A DNA stretch of 64,000 nucleotides from Geothrix oryzisoli. GTDB taxonomy: Bacteria; Acidobacteriota; Holophagae; Holophagales; Holophagaceae. This document shows positions 18,085 to 28,007 of the stretch, in pieces. The DNA lies in the NCBI RefSeq assembly GCF_022808865.1, contig NZ_JAKZLB010000001.1, forward strand, positions 186,001-250,000, in the 5' to 3' direction. Each line of letters opens with the position of its first letter. The first letter of the stretch is position 1. Position numbers and translations under genes: made by a program. Under the pieces are notes generated by a model, which searched no databases, was not told where the DNA came from, and saw nothing but the letters and a program-made list of their open reading frames with translations.

Positions 18085-18748
18085 GGCGGAGGCTCTCCAG
18101 GATGCGCATGAAATCAGGCTTGGCCTTGGCTACCGGACCGGCATCGCCCGTGAGCTTGAGGAACCAGGTATTCCCGTCGGGGGTGGAGATCAGGCCGGCC
18201 ACCATGCGGCTCTTGGTCTGGCCTTCGCTGGTGAAGTCGTAGACGTTCAGGGCACCGGCCTTGGTCTTGACCACCACCCGCGCGGCGGCCAGGGCCGCTT
18301 CGTCGATGGGGCCCAGGCCGATCTGGCCGCGCCAGCGGTTCACGTTGGCCAGCTCGCCGCCGGCGGGTCCGGGCAGGACCACCACGGTGGCCTCGTTGCG
18401 CCCGGCCACCGGGGACTTGAAGGTGGCGTAGCGCATCCCTTCGCCGGTGGCCTCGCTCCAGCCCTTGGGGAGGGACCACTTCAGGGAGCCCTGGCCGGAG
18501 GGCCTGGGGGGGGCGGGCATGTCGCCCTCGGCCAGGGGCATGCCAGCGGGGGCTTCGCCCATGGCGGCCATGGGGGAGCCGGCGGTCGGCGCCTCCTTGG
18601 GCACTCGGAAGTGGCTCACCTGGTCTCGGTTGCATCCGACGGCCAGGGCCAGGAATCCGGCACCGGCCAGCAGGGAGGCCTTCTGGAGGAAGGGCAGGGA
18701 GCGGTGGGGAGGCGTCGATGTTTTCAACAAGGGGTTCCTCTGGGACAC
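18077..18748 (-). CDS. Lipoprotein of unknown function in the cytochrome c assembly operon
   Basis: The 223-residue product has a signal peptide with a clear lipobox (ALAVGC) near residue 39, so it should be a lipid-anchored periplasmic protein. The mature part has a Pro/Ala-rich linker, then a compact domain (about 75-223) with LPKGWSEATGEGMRYATF, VVVLPGPAGGELANVNRWRGQIGL and WFLKLTGDAGPVAKAKPDF. That arrangement resembles small alpha/beta domains found in other bacterial lipoproteins, but I cannot name the family with confidence. The apparent start is GTG at 18748. The gene overlaps resB by eight bases, suggesting a role in, or co-expression with, cytochrome c maturation. Confidence 0.7.
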   Translation of the reverse strand: MSQRNPLLKTSTPPHRSLPFLQKASLLAGAGFLALAVGCNRDQVSHFRVPKEAPTAGSPMAAMGEAPAGMPLAEGDMPAPPRPSGQGSLKWSLPKGWSEATGEGMRYATFKSPVAGRNEATVVVLPGPAGGELANVNRWRGQIGLGPIDEAALAAARVVVKTKAGALNVYDFTSEGQTKSRMVAGLISTPDGNTWFLKLTGDAGPVAKAKPDFMRILESLRLD

Positions 18749-18798
18749 ATCAGAATACCGGACCTTCCGGGGCGAAGACAGGTGACATTGGGCAAGGC

Positions 18799-19044
18799 TT
18801 ACAGTTCGAAAGGCTGGACAGCTTCATCGATGAGTTTGGCTAATTGTTGGTCTTTATCGGTGATACCTCCCGCGTCGTGGGTGGTGAGGGTGATCCGGAC
18901 ATGCCCCCAGCCAAAGATGATATCTGGGTGGTGATTCATGGCCTCGGAAGGTTCCACCACGGCGGTCACAATCCGGAAGGCCGTCATGAAGTCCGGGGTC
19001 CGGAACTCCCGGACCAGGCATCCGTCCCGTTCGATCCAGGTCAC
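18799..19044 (-). CDS. phhB: 4a-hydroxytetrahydrobiopterin dehydratase
   Basis: An 81-residue protein matching pterin-4a-carbinolamine dehydratase. The key feature is the active-site run EAMNHHPDI around residues 33-41, followed by the VRITLTTHDAGGITDKD segment. It recycles the 4a-hydroxy-pterin made by aromatic amino acid hydroxylases. Its GTG start overlaps the stop of the upstream hydroxylase (GTGA), so the two proteins are made together, matching their biochemical partnership. It is slightly shorter than the usual 95-105 residues. Confidence 0.92.
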   Translation of the reverse strand: MTWIERDGCLVREFRTPDFMTAFRIVTAVVEPSEAMNHHPDIIFGWGHVRITLTTHDAGGITDKDQQLAKLIDEAVQPFEL

Positions 19045-20651
19045 GGCTTCACCTCCAGGGCCAGGGTGGCCTCCAGTTCAGCCAACTCCGCCTGGAGGAG
19101 CCATTCGCCTGGGAAAGCGCGGGCCTTCCCGGCCAGGATCCGGCTCCGGGCTTCGTTGGGGAGGCCCCCTTCTCTCAGGGCCCGGGCCTCCATGTACAGC
19201 CCGGCCAACTCCGGGGGCAGCGAGGCGGCCTTGCGGGCCCGGGCCTGGGCCTCGGCCTCGCCTTCCGCAAAAGCGCCCAGCCCGCCGTACCAGCGGTCCC
19301 AGGCGCCCGGGTCTGCCGGGCCGCCGGCCACGGAGGGCAGGCCCGGGCTGAGGAAGAGGAGGGCCCAGCTGGGCAGGTCCAGAGGGCGGCCGTCCTGGTG
19401 GCCCCGCAGGTTGATCACCTCGTGCTCGCCCACCCGGAAGCCGGTGAGAAAGAGCCCCGAGGGCAGGTCCAGGCTGAAGGGGCCATGGGGGGGCAGGGCT
19501 CCGCGGCCAAAGGCCACCAGCGCCGAGCCGGGCCAGGGACGGTCCTCCGCGACACCGCCCCGGGAGAGCAGCACGGGGCCCTCCACCCGCACCAGGGCGG
19601 TGGACAGTCCCGGGGCCAGCTCGCCGCGGGCGGGGATCCGCGCCACCACCTTGCCCGTGAGTTCGAGCCCACCCTCCAGGCCCAGGTGGTTCACGGTGCG
19701 GGCCCGCAGGGCCTCCTCCAGGCCATGGTCGCCGCCCCGGCGCCAGCTGAGGGTGGCCTCGAAGGCCTCCAGCACCGCGAACAGGTGATCGAAGTCCCGG
19801 GCCACGAAGAGCTGGGGCTGCATGCAGGTGATGTCGTACTCGGTGTCCACGCAGCCAAGGCCCAGCGGCACCTTGGCCACGGCTGATGTGAGGCAGTGGG
19901 CGGCTTCGCCCAGGCTGCTGAGGAGCCCGGCGCCGTAGAGTTTCGGATCCGCCAGGTCGCCCACCAGGCCGTATTCGGCCGTCCACCAGTAGAGGCGGCT
20001 GGCCTTGGTGCTTTCGCTCACGTAGCGGCGGCTGGCGGAGGCGGCCCGGAGCCGCTCCTCCGCAAGGTGGACTTCCGTCCCGGTGGCCTCGGGATCCTCC
20101 TTGACCACGCTGAGGTTGCGGATGGCCTCATAGACCGCCTGGTCCTCCACGGAGGCGATGGCGCGGAACCCGGCCTCCCCGCAGCGCTTCAGGTAGTCCG
20201 CGTAGCGGCGGTCCGCGAGGATGGGCGCGTGGCCCGCGCTTTCGTGGACGATGTCCGGCGCCGGCGTGTATTCGATGTGCTCGTGGCTGCGGATGTCCGC
20301 CGCGATGGCCAGGACGCCCAGGGACTGCAGCTCTGTGAACACGGCCGGGGGGATGAAGCCCCGCACGCCCACGGCGGACCAGCCCAGGCCTTCGAGCTTG
20401 AGGTTCATCTCATCAAGGCTGGGGATGCGCTCCAGGCCGATCCCCGTGGCCGCCAGCCCGGTGAGGTAGCTGCCGTGGGCCGTATCCTTCAGGCGGTCGG
20501 CGAGGCGGTGGAGGATGTGCCGCCAGACGGCGTGGTCCCGCGGGGTGTACGCCTCATAGTCCTGGGCCGCCACATAGCGCCGCAGGTGGGCCGGAAGCCG
20601 GTCGATGGCGCGCTGGGTGGGGCTGGGAGACGCGGAGGTGGAGGCCATCAT
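19041..20651 (-). CDS. phhA: Aromatic amino acid hydroxylase (phenylalanine-4-hydroxylase type), long form
   Basis: The biopterin-dependent hydroxylase fold lies in residues about 60-300. The iron ligands are H136 and H141 in PDIVHESAGH, and E226 in WWTAEYGL. It should convert phenylalanine to tyrosine with O2 and tetrahydropterin; the adjacent dehydratase recycles the cofactor. At 536 residues it is much longer than classical bacterial enzymes of about 260-300. The extra C-terminal 230 or so residues (strand-rich, then a helical AEGEAEAQARARKAA tail) match nothing I recognise and may be regulatory. Two ATGs stand in tandem at 20651 and 20648, and the ribosome site is weak. Tyrosine or tryptophan hydroxylation cannot be excluded from sequence alone. 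Confidence 0.9.
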   Translation of the reverse strand: MMASTSASPSPTQRAIDRLPAHLRRYVAAQDYEAYTPRDHAVWRHILHRLADRLKDTAHGSYLTGLAATGIGLERIPSLDEMNLKLEGLGWSAVGVRGFIPPAVFTELQSLGVLAIAADIRSHEHIEYTPAPDIVHESAGHAPILADRRYADYLKRCGEAGFRAIASVEDQAVYEAIRNLSVVKEDPEATGTEVHLAEERLRAASASRRYVSESTKASRLYWWTAEYGLVGDLADPKLYGAGLLSSLGEAAHCLTSAVAKVPLGLGCVDTEYDITCMQPQLFVARDFDHLFAVLEAFEATLSWRRGGDHGLEEALRARTVNHLGLEGGLELTGKVVARIPARGELAPGLSTALVRVEGPVLLSRGGVAEDRPWPGSALVAFGRGALPPHGPFSLDLPSGLFLTGFRVGEHEVINLRGHQDGRPLDLPSWALLFLSPGLPSVAGGPADPGAWDRWYGGLGAFAEGEAEAQARARKAASLPPELAGLYMEARALREGGLPNEARSRILAGKARAFPGEWLLQAELAELEATLALEVKP

Positions 20652-20753
20652 TGAATTCTAATCCGAAATCAATGACTCGTCGCCCGCCATTCCTGAATCT
20701 GGGAACCCACAAAGGTCCAGGGAATCCGGCCGGCGGCGGGCTACCCTGGTTCC

Positions 20754-21536
20754 ATGCCCTTCGACCCCTGGGAACCCTACCGCGACCTGCGCTTCGCCGG
20801 CACCCGGGAACATCCGGTGCACGGACCCTGCTTCATCGCCGAGGGCCGGATCCTCGTGGAGGATCTGCTCTCGGCGGGCCGGGCGGGGCGCCTGCAGGTC
20901 GTATCCGTGGCGGCGACCACCCCAGCCGCCGAAGCGGCGCGGGCCCTGCTTCCGGCCGGGACGGAACTGCTGGTGGCCGAGCCGCAGGCCCTGTCGGAAC
21001 TGGCGGGCTTCTCCTTCCATCGCGGCCTCATGGCCCTGGCGAAGGTGCCCCCGCCGCCCCCGCCTTCGACGCTGCTCCCGGCCCGGCGCCTGCTGGTGCT
21101 GCCGAGGCTCTACGACGGCGAGAACCTGGGCCTGCTGCTGCGCAGCGCGGCCGCCCTGGGACTGGATGGGGTGCTGGCGGGGCCGGGGCCGGGTCTCTGG
21201 AGCCGCCGCACGGTGCGGGTGTCCATGGGCGCGATCTGGCGCATCCCGGTGTGGCGGGTGGAGGATCCCTGGCCCTTTCTCGCTGACTGGAAGGCTGCTG
21301 GCCCCGGCTCGGAGGTCGTCGCCGCCGCGCTCACGCCGCAGGCGGAGAACGCCCGCGCCTGGCGGCCCGCGGCCCGCTGCGCCCTCGTGATGGGTCCCGA
21401 GGACACGGGCCTGGATGCGGACCAGCTGGCCCACTGCGACCGCGCCGTGGCCATCCCCATGGCCTCCGGCATGGACAGCCTCAATGTGGCCGCCGCCGGG
21501 GCCATCCTCATGTTCCGGATGGTGGAGCCGGGCTAA
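20754..21536 (+). CDS. TrmH/SpoU-family RNA 2'-O-methyltransferase
   Basis: The 260-residue protein has an N-terminal substrate-binding-like region, then a SPOUT domain with its three motifs: NLGLLLRSAAALGLDGVL (motif 1), LVMGPEDTGLD (motif 2), and IPMASGMDSLNVAAAGAI (motif 3), where the knot binds S-adenosylmethionine. It should methylate a ribose 2'-hydroxyl in tRNA or rRNA. The substrate is not evident and I give no gene symbol. The ATG at 20754 has a weak ribosome-binding sequence. It is divergent from the hydroxylase gene with about 100 bases between them. Confidence 0.9.
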   Translation: MPFDPWEPYRDLRFAGTREHPVHGPCFIAEGRILVEDLLSAGRAGRLQVVSVAATTPAAEAARALLPAGTELLVAEPQALSELAGFSFHRGLMALAKVPPPPPPSTLLPARRLLVLPRLYDGENLGLLLRSAAALGLDGVLAGPGPGLWSRRTVRVSMGAIWRIPVWRVEDPWPFLADWKAAGPGSEVVAAALTPQAENARAWRPAARCALVMGPEDTGLDADQLAHCDRAVAIPMASGMDSLNVAAAGAILMFRMVEPG

Positions 21537-21598
21537 GCCTCCCACGGGGGCGTACCTTTGGGGTGGCGCGGACCGCGGCCCGCGGGAAAGGAGGCGCC

Positions 21599-22108
21599 AT
21601 GAATGCCGTGAAGCATCCCACCTCGCCATCCCTTGAATGGCTGGATCCCAAAGTGCGGGAGCCCCGGTATGAACTTCATGCCGGCGACGAAGTCGTGGCG
21701 AGGCTCACGCTGGAACCCTTGTGCCGCACCTTCGCCACGGCCGAGACCGCGGACCGCAGCTGGACCTTCCGGCAGACCGGTATCCTGGCGTCCCTGGTCC
21801 ACATCCGCGAGAAGGGTTCCAGCCAGGATCTGGCTGTGTTCCACCCGGGTTTCCTGGGCCGGGGGGACCTCACCTTCGCCGATGGTGAGACCTTCTCGTG
21901 GCGCCCGGACCATCGCCGAGGCACCTGGTCGTTTCGGGACAAGGGCGGCGAGGCGGTGCTCACGCTCCGGCTGGAACCTTCGCCTCCAGGCGAGCCCTGG
22001 CCCCACCGGACGAAGGCGGAAGTCGAGATCCCGCCTGAACGGCGCACAGGCCCGAACATCCCCCTGCTGACCGCCTTCGGCTGGTACCTGATCGTCCTTC
22101 GCCAGTAG
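21599..22108 (+). CDS. Conserved hypothetical protein
   Basis: A 169-residue soluble protein with no signal peptide or membrane segment, rich in beta-strand (YELHAGDEVVARLTLEPL, WTFRQTGILASLVHIRE, GDLTFADGETFSWRP, GTWSFRDKGGEAVLTLRLE). It ends in a hydrophobic stretch (NIPLLTAFGWYLIVL) that may bury a C-terminal helix. The pattern recalls small cytosolic beta-barrel proteins of the DUF2846 or LURP kind, but I do not assign a family. A perfect AAAGGAGG six bases before the ATG at 21599 supports the start. It follows the RNA methyltransferase on the same strand. Confidence 0.65.
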   Translation: MNAVKHPTSPSLEWLDPKVREPRYELHAGDEVVARLTLEPLCRTFATAETADRSWTFRQTGILASLVHIREKGSSQDLAVFHPGFLGRGDLTFADGETFSWRPDHRRGTWSFRDKGGEAVLTLRLEPSPPGEPWPHRTKAEVEIPPERRTGPNIPLLTAFGWYLIVLRQ

Positions 22109-22231
22109 CAAGGGCTATTTCTCGAAGGGACATCGCCGACCGGGATGTCCGGAAGCCACGCACTCCAAGGTGCCTTCTGACTCCCAGGTGCGCGTGGTCT
22201 AGAGTGGAATCCTGTCCTTCAAGGAGTCCCC

Positions 22232-23275
22232 ATGGCCACCGCCAAAGCCTACGCTGCGACCTCCGCCACCGCTGCCCTCGCGCCCTTCCAGATCGAGCGC
22301 CGGGCCGTGGGGCCGCACGATGTCCAGATCGAGATCGCCTACTGCGGCATCTGCCACTCCGACCTGCACCAGGTGCGGGACGAGTGGGGTGGCTCCAAGT
22401 ACCCGATGGTCCCGGGCCACGAGATCGTCGGGAAGATCACGGCCGTGGGCGCCCATGTGAAGGCCTTCAAGGTCGGCGGCCTGGCCGGCGTGGGCTGCAT
22501 GGTGGACAGCTGCCGCACCTGCCCCAGCTGCCAGCGCAAGCTCGAGCAGTTCTGCGAGAAGGGCGTGGCCTGGAGCTACAACAGCACGGAGATGGACCGG
22601 GTGACCCCGACCTACGGCGGCTATTCGTCCAGCATCGTGGTCGACGAGGCCTTCACACTGAAGGTCTCCCCCAAGCTGGACCTGGCCGCAGCAGCCCCGC
22701 TCCTCTGCGCGGGCATCACCACCTACTCGCCCCTGCGCCACTGGAACACGAAGAAGGGCGACAGGGTGGGCGTGGTGGGTCTGGGCGGTCTGGGGCACAT
22801 GGCCGTGAAGATCGCCGCCGCCATGGGGGCCGAAGTGACCATGCTCAGCACGTCGAAGTCGAAGGAGGCTGATGCCCGCAAGCTGGGCGCGCACCACTTC
22901 GGCCTCACCTCGGAGGATGCCACCTTCAAGCGGCTGGCGGGCCAGTTCGACCTCATCATCGACACCATCTCCGCCCCCCACGACTACAACAAGTACCTGG
23001 GCCTGCTCCGGGTGGAGGGTGCCATGGTGCTGCTGGGCGTGCCGCCTGAACCCACCCCGGTGGCGGCCCACGCGCTCATCGGCGGCCGCAAGACCCTCAG
23101 CGGCTCGCTCATCGGCGGCATCCAGGAGACCCAGGAGATGCTCGATTTCTGCGCCGAGCACGGGATCGTCTCCGACATCGAACTCATCCCCGTCCAGCAG
23201 GTGAACGAGGCCTACGAGCGGATGCTGAAGAACGATGTCCGCTACCGCTTTGTGCTGGACATGAAGACGCTCTGA
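22232..23275 (+). CDS. Zinc-dependent NAD(P) alcohol dehydrogenase (YahK/cinnamyl-alcohol type)
   Basis: The 347-residue medium-chain dehydrogenase has catalytic zinc ligands in YCGICHSDLH and GHEIVG, a structural-zinc cysteine set (CRTCPSCQRKLEQFC), and the nucleotide fold GLGGLGHMAVKIAAAMGAEVT. In that fold Ser/Thr follow the second strand (MLSTSKSK), favouring NADP(H) as in YahK/AdhA-type aldehyde reductases. It should interconvert aldehydes and primary alcohols in the cytoplasm. AAGGAG lies six bases ahead of the ATG. A perfect 15-base hairpin follows the stop. No pathway neighbour is evident, so the physiological substrate is unknown. Confidence 0.92.
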   Translation: MATAKAYAATSATAALAPFQIERRAVGPHDVQIEIAYCGICHSDLHQVRDEWGGSKYPMVPGHEIVGKITAVGAHVKAFKVGGLAGVGCMVDSCRTCPSCQRKLEQFCEKGVAWSYNSTEMDRVTPTYGGYSSSIVVDEAFTLKVSPKLDLAAAAPLLCAGITTYSPLRHWNTKKGDRVGVVGLGGLGHMAVKIAAAMGAEVTMLSTSKSKEADARKLGAHHFGLTSEDATFKRLAGQFDLIIDTISAPHDYNKYLGLLRVEGAMVLLGVPPEPTPVAAHALIGGRKTLSGSLIGGIQETQEMLDFCAEHGIVSDIELIPVQQVNEAYERMLKNDVRYRFVLDMKTL

Positions 23276-23306
23276 CCGGTCCGTGCCGCCGGCAGCCGCA
23301 GCCTGA

Positions 23307-23340
23307 ATACAGACGCCCCGCAATCGCGGGGCGTCTGTAT
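23307..23340. terminator. 15-base perfect hairpin between convergent genes
   Basis: Arms ATACAGACGCCCCGC (23307-23321) and its exact complement (23326-23340) enclose AATC. It lies between the alcohol dehydrogenase stop and the stop of the minus-strand secreted protein, so it can serve both directions. Confidence 0.75.
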
Positions 23341-23356
23341 CCAGGGGAAAGGCGAT

Positions 23357-23902
23357 TCAGAAGGGGCCGGCCACCAGATCCAGGGTGGCCCGGGGGCCGC
23401 CCTTGGTGCCCATGGGCATGGGCTCCGCCCCGGTGACCTCGATGATGCCCTTGATCTTCGGGTCATAGAGCAGGGCCCAGTTGGTCGCCTGGCCCTGGGC
23501 CATGACGCAGCCGTTCTTCAGCGCGGCGGGGGTGGTTCCGAAGGCGGGAATCCGGTCGGCGACCCCGTGGACCACCAGGGTGGCGAAGGACGAGCCGTCG
23601 TGGACCAGCAGATCCCTCGGCATGAGGGCCAGGAGCTCGACCTTCCGCTGAGTGAGCACGGCTGCCGCCCGCTCGACCTGGAGGGGGTAGCGCGCATCGA
23701 TCACCGTGAGGGTGGATCCGTCGGGCAGGGCCCGCTGCAGGTCGGCCACCAGCTCCTTCGTGACGCCGTAGTTGCAGACGACTCCGAAGTGGGTCTTCCC
23801 CGGGAAGACAAGGCCTGCGGTCTTCACCACGGGGCCGAAGTCGTCCGCGACCAGGGCGGTGGAGAAGGCTGCCAGGGCGAGCAGGGTGATGGGTCGGAAC
23901 AT
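23357..23902 (-). CDS. Exported protein of unknown function
   Basis: The 181-residue product starts at ATG 23902 with a strong GGAGG ahead and has a signal peptide (MFRPITLLALAAFSTALVA). The mature region alternates strands and helices: GLVFPGKTHFGVVCNYG, VADLQRALPDGSTLTVIDARYP, AAAVLTQRKVELLALMPRDLLVHDGS. The arrangement resembles periplasmic binding-protein-like or ABC-substrate-binding folds reduced to one lobe, but no family motif is certain. It is probably periplasmic. It stands alone between a terminator hairpin and the divergent regulator gene. Confidence 0.7.
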   Translation of the reverse strand: MFRPITLLALAAFSTALVADDFGPVVKTAGLVFPGKTHFGVVCNYGVTKELVADLQRALPDGSTLTVIDARYPLQVERAAAVLTQRKVELLALMPRDLLVHDGSSFATLVVHGVADRIPAFGTTPAALKNGCVMAQGQATNWALLYDPKIKGIIEVTGAEPMPMGTKGGPRATLDLVAGPF

Positions 23903-24170
23903 GGAACACCTCCGTGAAGGGGACCCGGCCGGGCCCAGGTGGATGCCCAGCCGAAGCTGCGGCAGGGGGAAACCTTGGCCGGGGCGCCTCACCGCGCCAT
24001 GGTGGCTGCCTTATGGCATAAAGATTGGTTAGATGTGGTTTGTAACGTGGGTATGGGGCCATCGCGAGGTTTGGCCGTGTCTCGTGACCCGGCTGTTAGA
24101 TCCGCGTGAGATCCCTGTATTGAAGAAGACCCCGTGGGTCCCATACTTGCCACGCGACCTGTGGTGCCAA

Positions 24171-25043
24171 ATGACCCGACTGGCTTTTGGCGGTTTTGAA
24201 CTGGACCCCACCACCGGAGAACTCTGGAAGGGGGAGGAGGGCGTCCGCATCCAGGAGCAGCCGCTCAAGCTGCTGCTCTGCCTGCTGGAGCGGCCGGGAC
24301 AGGTGGTGGGTCGCGAGGAGCTCCAGAAACGGGTGTGGAAAGGGGACATCCACGTTGGTTTCGAGGATGGGCTCAATGCAGCGGCATGGCGGCTCCGGCA
24401 GGTTCTGGGGGACTCCGCCGAGCAGCCCCTCTACATCGAGACGGTGCCCCGCAAGGGCTACCGCTTCATCGGGAAGGTGCTCCCCCTGCCCGGGAAGGCG
24501 CCTCCTCTTTCAGGCTCCTTCCCCATGCCGGTCTTCCGGCCCTCCACCAACTCCAGCCTGCACCCGGCGATTCGGGGCAACCGGCGCTGGGGAACGTGGA
24601 AACTGGGGCTGTCGATCGCCCTGGGATTGGGTCTCCTGGGCGCCGGCGCCATCCTGTGGGCCACCCTGAGGCCGAAGCCGGTGGCCTTTGTGATGCACCC
24701 GCTGGTGAACGTGACCGGCGACCCGGCGGTGGACTACTTCGCTGCCGCCCTGACCCGGCAAGTGGCCCAGGATCTGGCGGCCGAGCCCCGGTTGAAGGTC
24801 CTGCCCGTCGCGGCGGCATCCGCCGGGCAGGAGGCCCTGCCCCCCGATGGCCTGAGGCTCACCTGGACCTTGGCCAGGGAGTCCCAGGGGTACCGCATCA
24901 CCATGAGCCTGAGCGATGCCCAGGGCCATGGTCGTGGCGACCGGGTGATCCAGGTCTCCTCCGAGGATCTTCACCGGGCGCATCAGGCCATTGCGGCTTT
25001 CCTCATGGAGCAGGCCGCCCAGGGTTCTCCGCCGGGGACTTGA
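24171..25043 (+). CDS. Membrane-tethered winged-helix transcriptional regulator (CadC/ToxR-like)
   Basis: The N-terminal 100 residues are an OmpR-type DNA-binding domain (LAFGGFELDPTTGELWK, PLKLLLCLLERPGQVVGREELQKRVW, TVPRKGYRFIG). A Pro-rich linker follows, then one membrane helix at about 144-166, and a periplasmic domain of about 120 residues (DYFAAALTRQVAQDLAAEP). This layout matches CadC-like one-component regulators common in Acidobacteria, which sense a periplasmic signal and bind DNA from the membrane. The C-terminal sensor lacks the TPR repeats often present. I chose ATG 24171 since the domain starts there; no clear ribosome site is visible and the frame is open upstream to 24033. 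The target is unknown. Confidence 0.82.
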   Translation: MTRLAFGGFELDPTTGELWKGEEGVRIQEQPLKLLLCLLERPGQVVGREELQKRVWKGDIHVGFEDGLNAAAWRLRQVLGDSAEQPLYIETVPRKGYRFIGKVLPLPGKAPPLSGSFPMPVFRPSTNSSLHPAIRGNRRWGTWKLGLSIALGLGLLGAGAILWATLRPKPVAFVMHPLVNVTGDPAVDYFAAALTRQVAQDLAAEPRLKVLPVAAASAGQEALPPDGLRLTWTLARESQGYRITMSLSDAQGHGRGDRVIQVSSEDLHRAHQAIAAFLMEQAAQGSPPGT

Positions 25044-25109
25044 TCCATGGCCCCTGCAGGGGAGGATGGCGGGCTTGGACGCAACCCGCCGAGTGGATGG
25101 ACCTGCTCC

Positions 25110-26402
25110 TCAGCCCCACACCCGCTCGCCACCCACCCAGGTGCCGAGGACTTTGCCGGGCAGGCTCCAGCCCTTGAATGGTGTGTTGTAGGACTTGGAC
25201 TGGATGAAGGCACGGTCCACCTGGACCTGGGCGTTCGGATCGAAGAGGACGAAGTCCGCGGAGGTGCCGGGCCGGAGACAGCCGAGGCCCTGGCGGTCGA
25301 GATGGAAGACCTTGGCGGGCTCCCAGCTGAGCAGGCTGATGGCCTTGGCGAGGCTGATGACCTTGCGGTTCACGAGCAATTCCAGGGTGAGGGGCAGGGC
25401 GGTCTCCAGGCCGATGACGCCGAAGGCGGCGATGGGCAGTTCCACTTCCTTGTCGTCCCAGCCGTGAGGGGCGTGGTCCGTGGCGATGGCGTCCACGGTG
25501 CCATCGGCGATGGCCTCCAGGACTGCCTGGATGTCCGCCTCGGTGCGGAGGGGCGGGTTCATCTTGAAGTCGCTGTCGAACTTCATCAGCTCCTTGTCCG
25601 ACAGGGCGAAGTGGTGGGGTGTCACCTCGCAGGTGACGGCCAGGCCGCGGGCCTTGGCGTCCCGCACCATCCGCAGAGAACCCTTGGTGCTGAGGTGGGC
25701 CAGGTGCAGGTGGCCGCCCGTGTGCTCCGCCAGCACGATATCGCGGGCCACCATGGCCTCCTCCGCCGCGGCGGGGATGCCCAGGCAGCCGAGCGAGGCG
25801 CTCACAGCGCCCTCGTGCATGTAGCCCTTGCCGGCCAGCTCCCTGTCCTCCTCGTGGGCCACTACGGGGACGTCCAGCCAGCGGGTGTATTCCAGGGCCC
25901 GCCGCATGAGCGAGGCGTTGCCGATGGGCAGGCCGTCGTCGGAGAAGGCCACGCAGCCCGCGGCCTTCAGGGTGCCCATGTCGGCGAGTTCCTCGCCCTT
26001 CATCTCCCGGCTCACCGTGCCGATGGGGAAGTAGCGGCAGAGGCCGGCCTTGGCGGCCCGGGTGAGCATCATCTCGGTGATGGCCACGCTGTCGTTCACG
26101 GGTTTGGTGTTGGCCATGGCGCACACGGCGCTGAACCCGCCCGCCACCGCCGCCCGGCTGCCGCTCTCGATGCTCTCCTTGCGCGTCTGGCCCGGCTCGC
26201 GGAAATGCACATGGAGGTCCACGAACCCCGGCGCCAGGACGGCGCCGCCGCCATCCAGGATCTCGGCCCCCGCCGCCAGCGGATCGCGTTCCAGATCGGC
26301 TCCCATGGCCGCCACGACCCCCTCGACCACCAGCAGCGACCCGGGCCCGTCCAGGTTCTGCGCCGGATCCACAAGGCGGACGTTCTTCACGAGGAGGGAC
26401 AT
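25110..26402 (-). CDS. pyrC: Dihydroorotase
   Basis: The 430-residue class I dihydroorotase interconverts N-carbamoyl-aspartate and dihydroorotate in pyrimidine synthesis. It carries the metal-binding DLHVHFREPG near residue 62, the AFSDDG loop, an internal HLAHLSTKG segment with a metal-binding histidine, and the ATDHAPHG motif containing the catalytic Asp. The C-terminal strand ends in VWVGGERVWG-type sequence usual for amidohydrolases. GGAG lies five bases before the ATG. It is transcribed in the same direction as guaB but separated by a short repeat region. No aspartate carbamoyltransferase gene is adjacent in this window. Confidence 0.93.
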   Translation of the reverse strand: MSLLVKNVRLVDPAQNLDGPGSLLVVEGVVAAMGADLERDPLAAGAEILDGGGAVLAPGFVDLHVHFREPGQTRKESIESGSRAAVAGGFSAVCAMANTKPVNDSVAITEMMLTRAAKAGLCRYFPIGTVSREMKGEELADMGTLKAAGCVAFSDDGLPIGNASLMRRALEYTRWLDVPVVAHEEDRELAGKGYMHEGAVSASLGCLGIPAAAEEAMVARDIVLAEHTGGHLHLAHLSTKGSLRMVRDAKARGLAVTCEVTPHHFALSDKELMKFDSDFKMNPPLRTEADIQAVLEAIADGTVDAIATDHAPHGWDDKEVELPIAAFGVIGLETALPLTLELLVNRKVISLAKAISLLSWEPAKVFHLDRQGLGCLRPGTSADFVLFDPNAQVQVDRAFIQSKSYNTPFKGWSLPGKVLGTWVGGERVWG

Positions 26403-26436
26403 GGGAGCTCCGGGGATGCCTTCAGGTCTAGTTTGG

Positions 26437-26464
26437 GCTGTCAGCTGTCGGCTGTCAGCTATCA
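26437..26464. repeat. 14-base tandem repeat in the pyrC-guaB spacer
   Basis: GCTGTCAGCTGTCG at 26437-26450 is followed directly by GCTGTCAGCTATCA. A related CAGCTGGCAG and an inverted GACAGC follow within 25 bases, so the region can also fold. It resembles short dispersed intergenic repeats; whether other copies exist in the genome cannot be judged here. Confidence 0.6.
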
Positions 26465-26494
26465 GTGGCCGGCAGCTGGCAGTCGACAGCGCCC

Positions 26495-27955
<1,461 letters not shown>

Positions 27956-28007
27956 CGGGGGGCCTTTATCCGGACCCGCTGGCTGCGGGACCTTGCATCC
28001 CATGGTC

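Noticed and set aside
26437-26485. Possible CRISPR remnant because of short repeats
   Set aside because: The units are contiguous 14-mers with no spacers of even length and no cas genes nearby.
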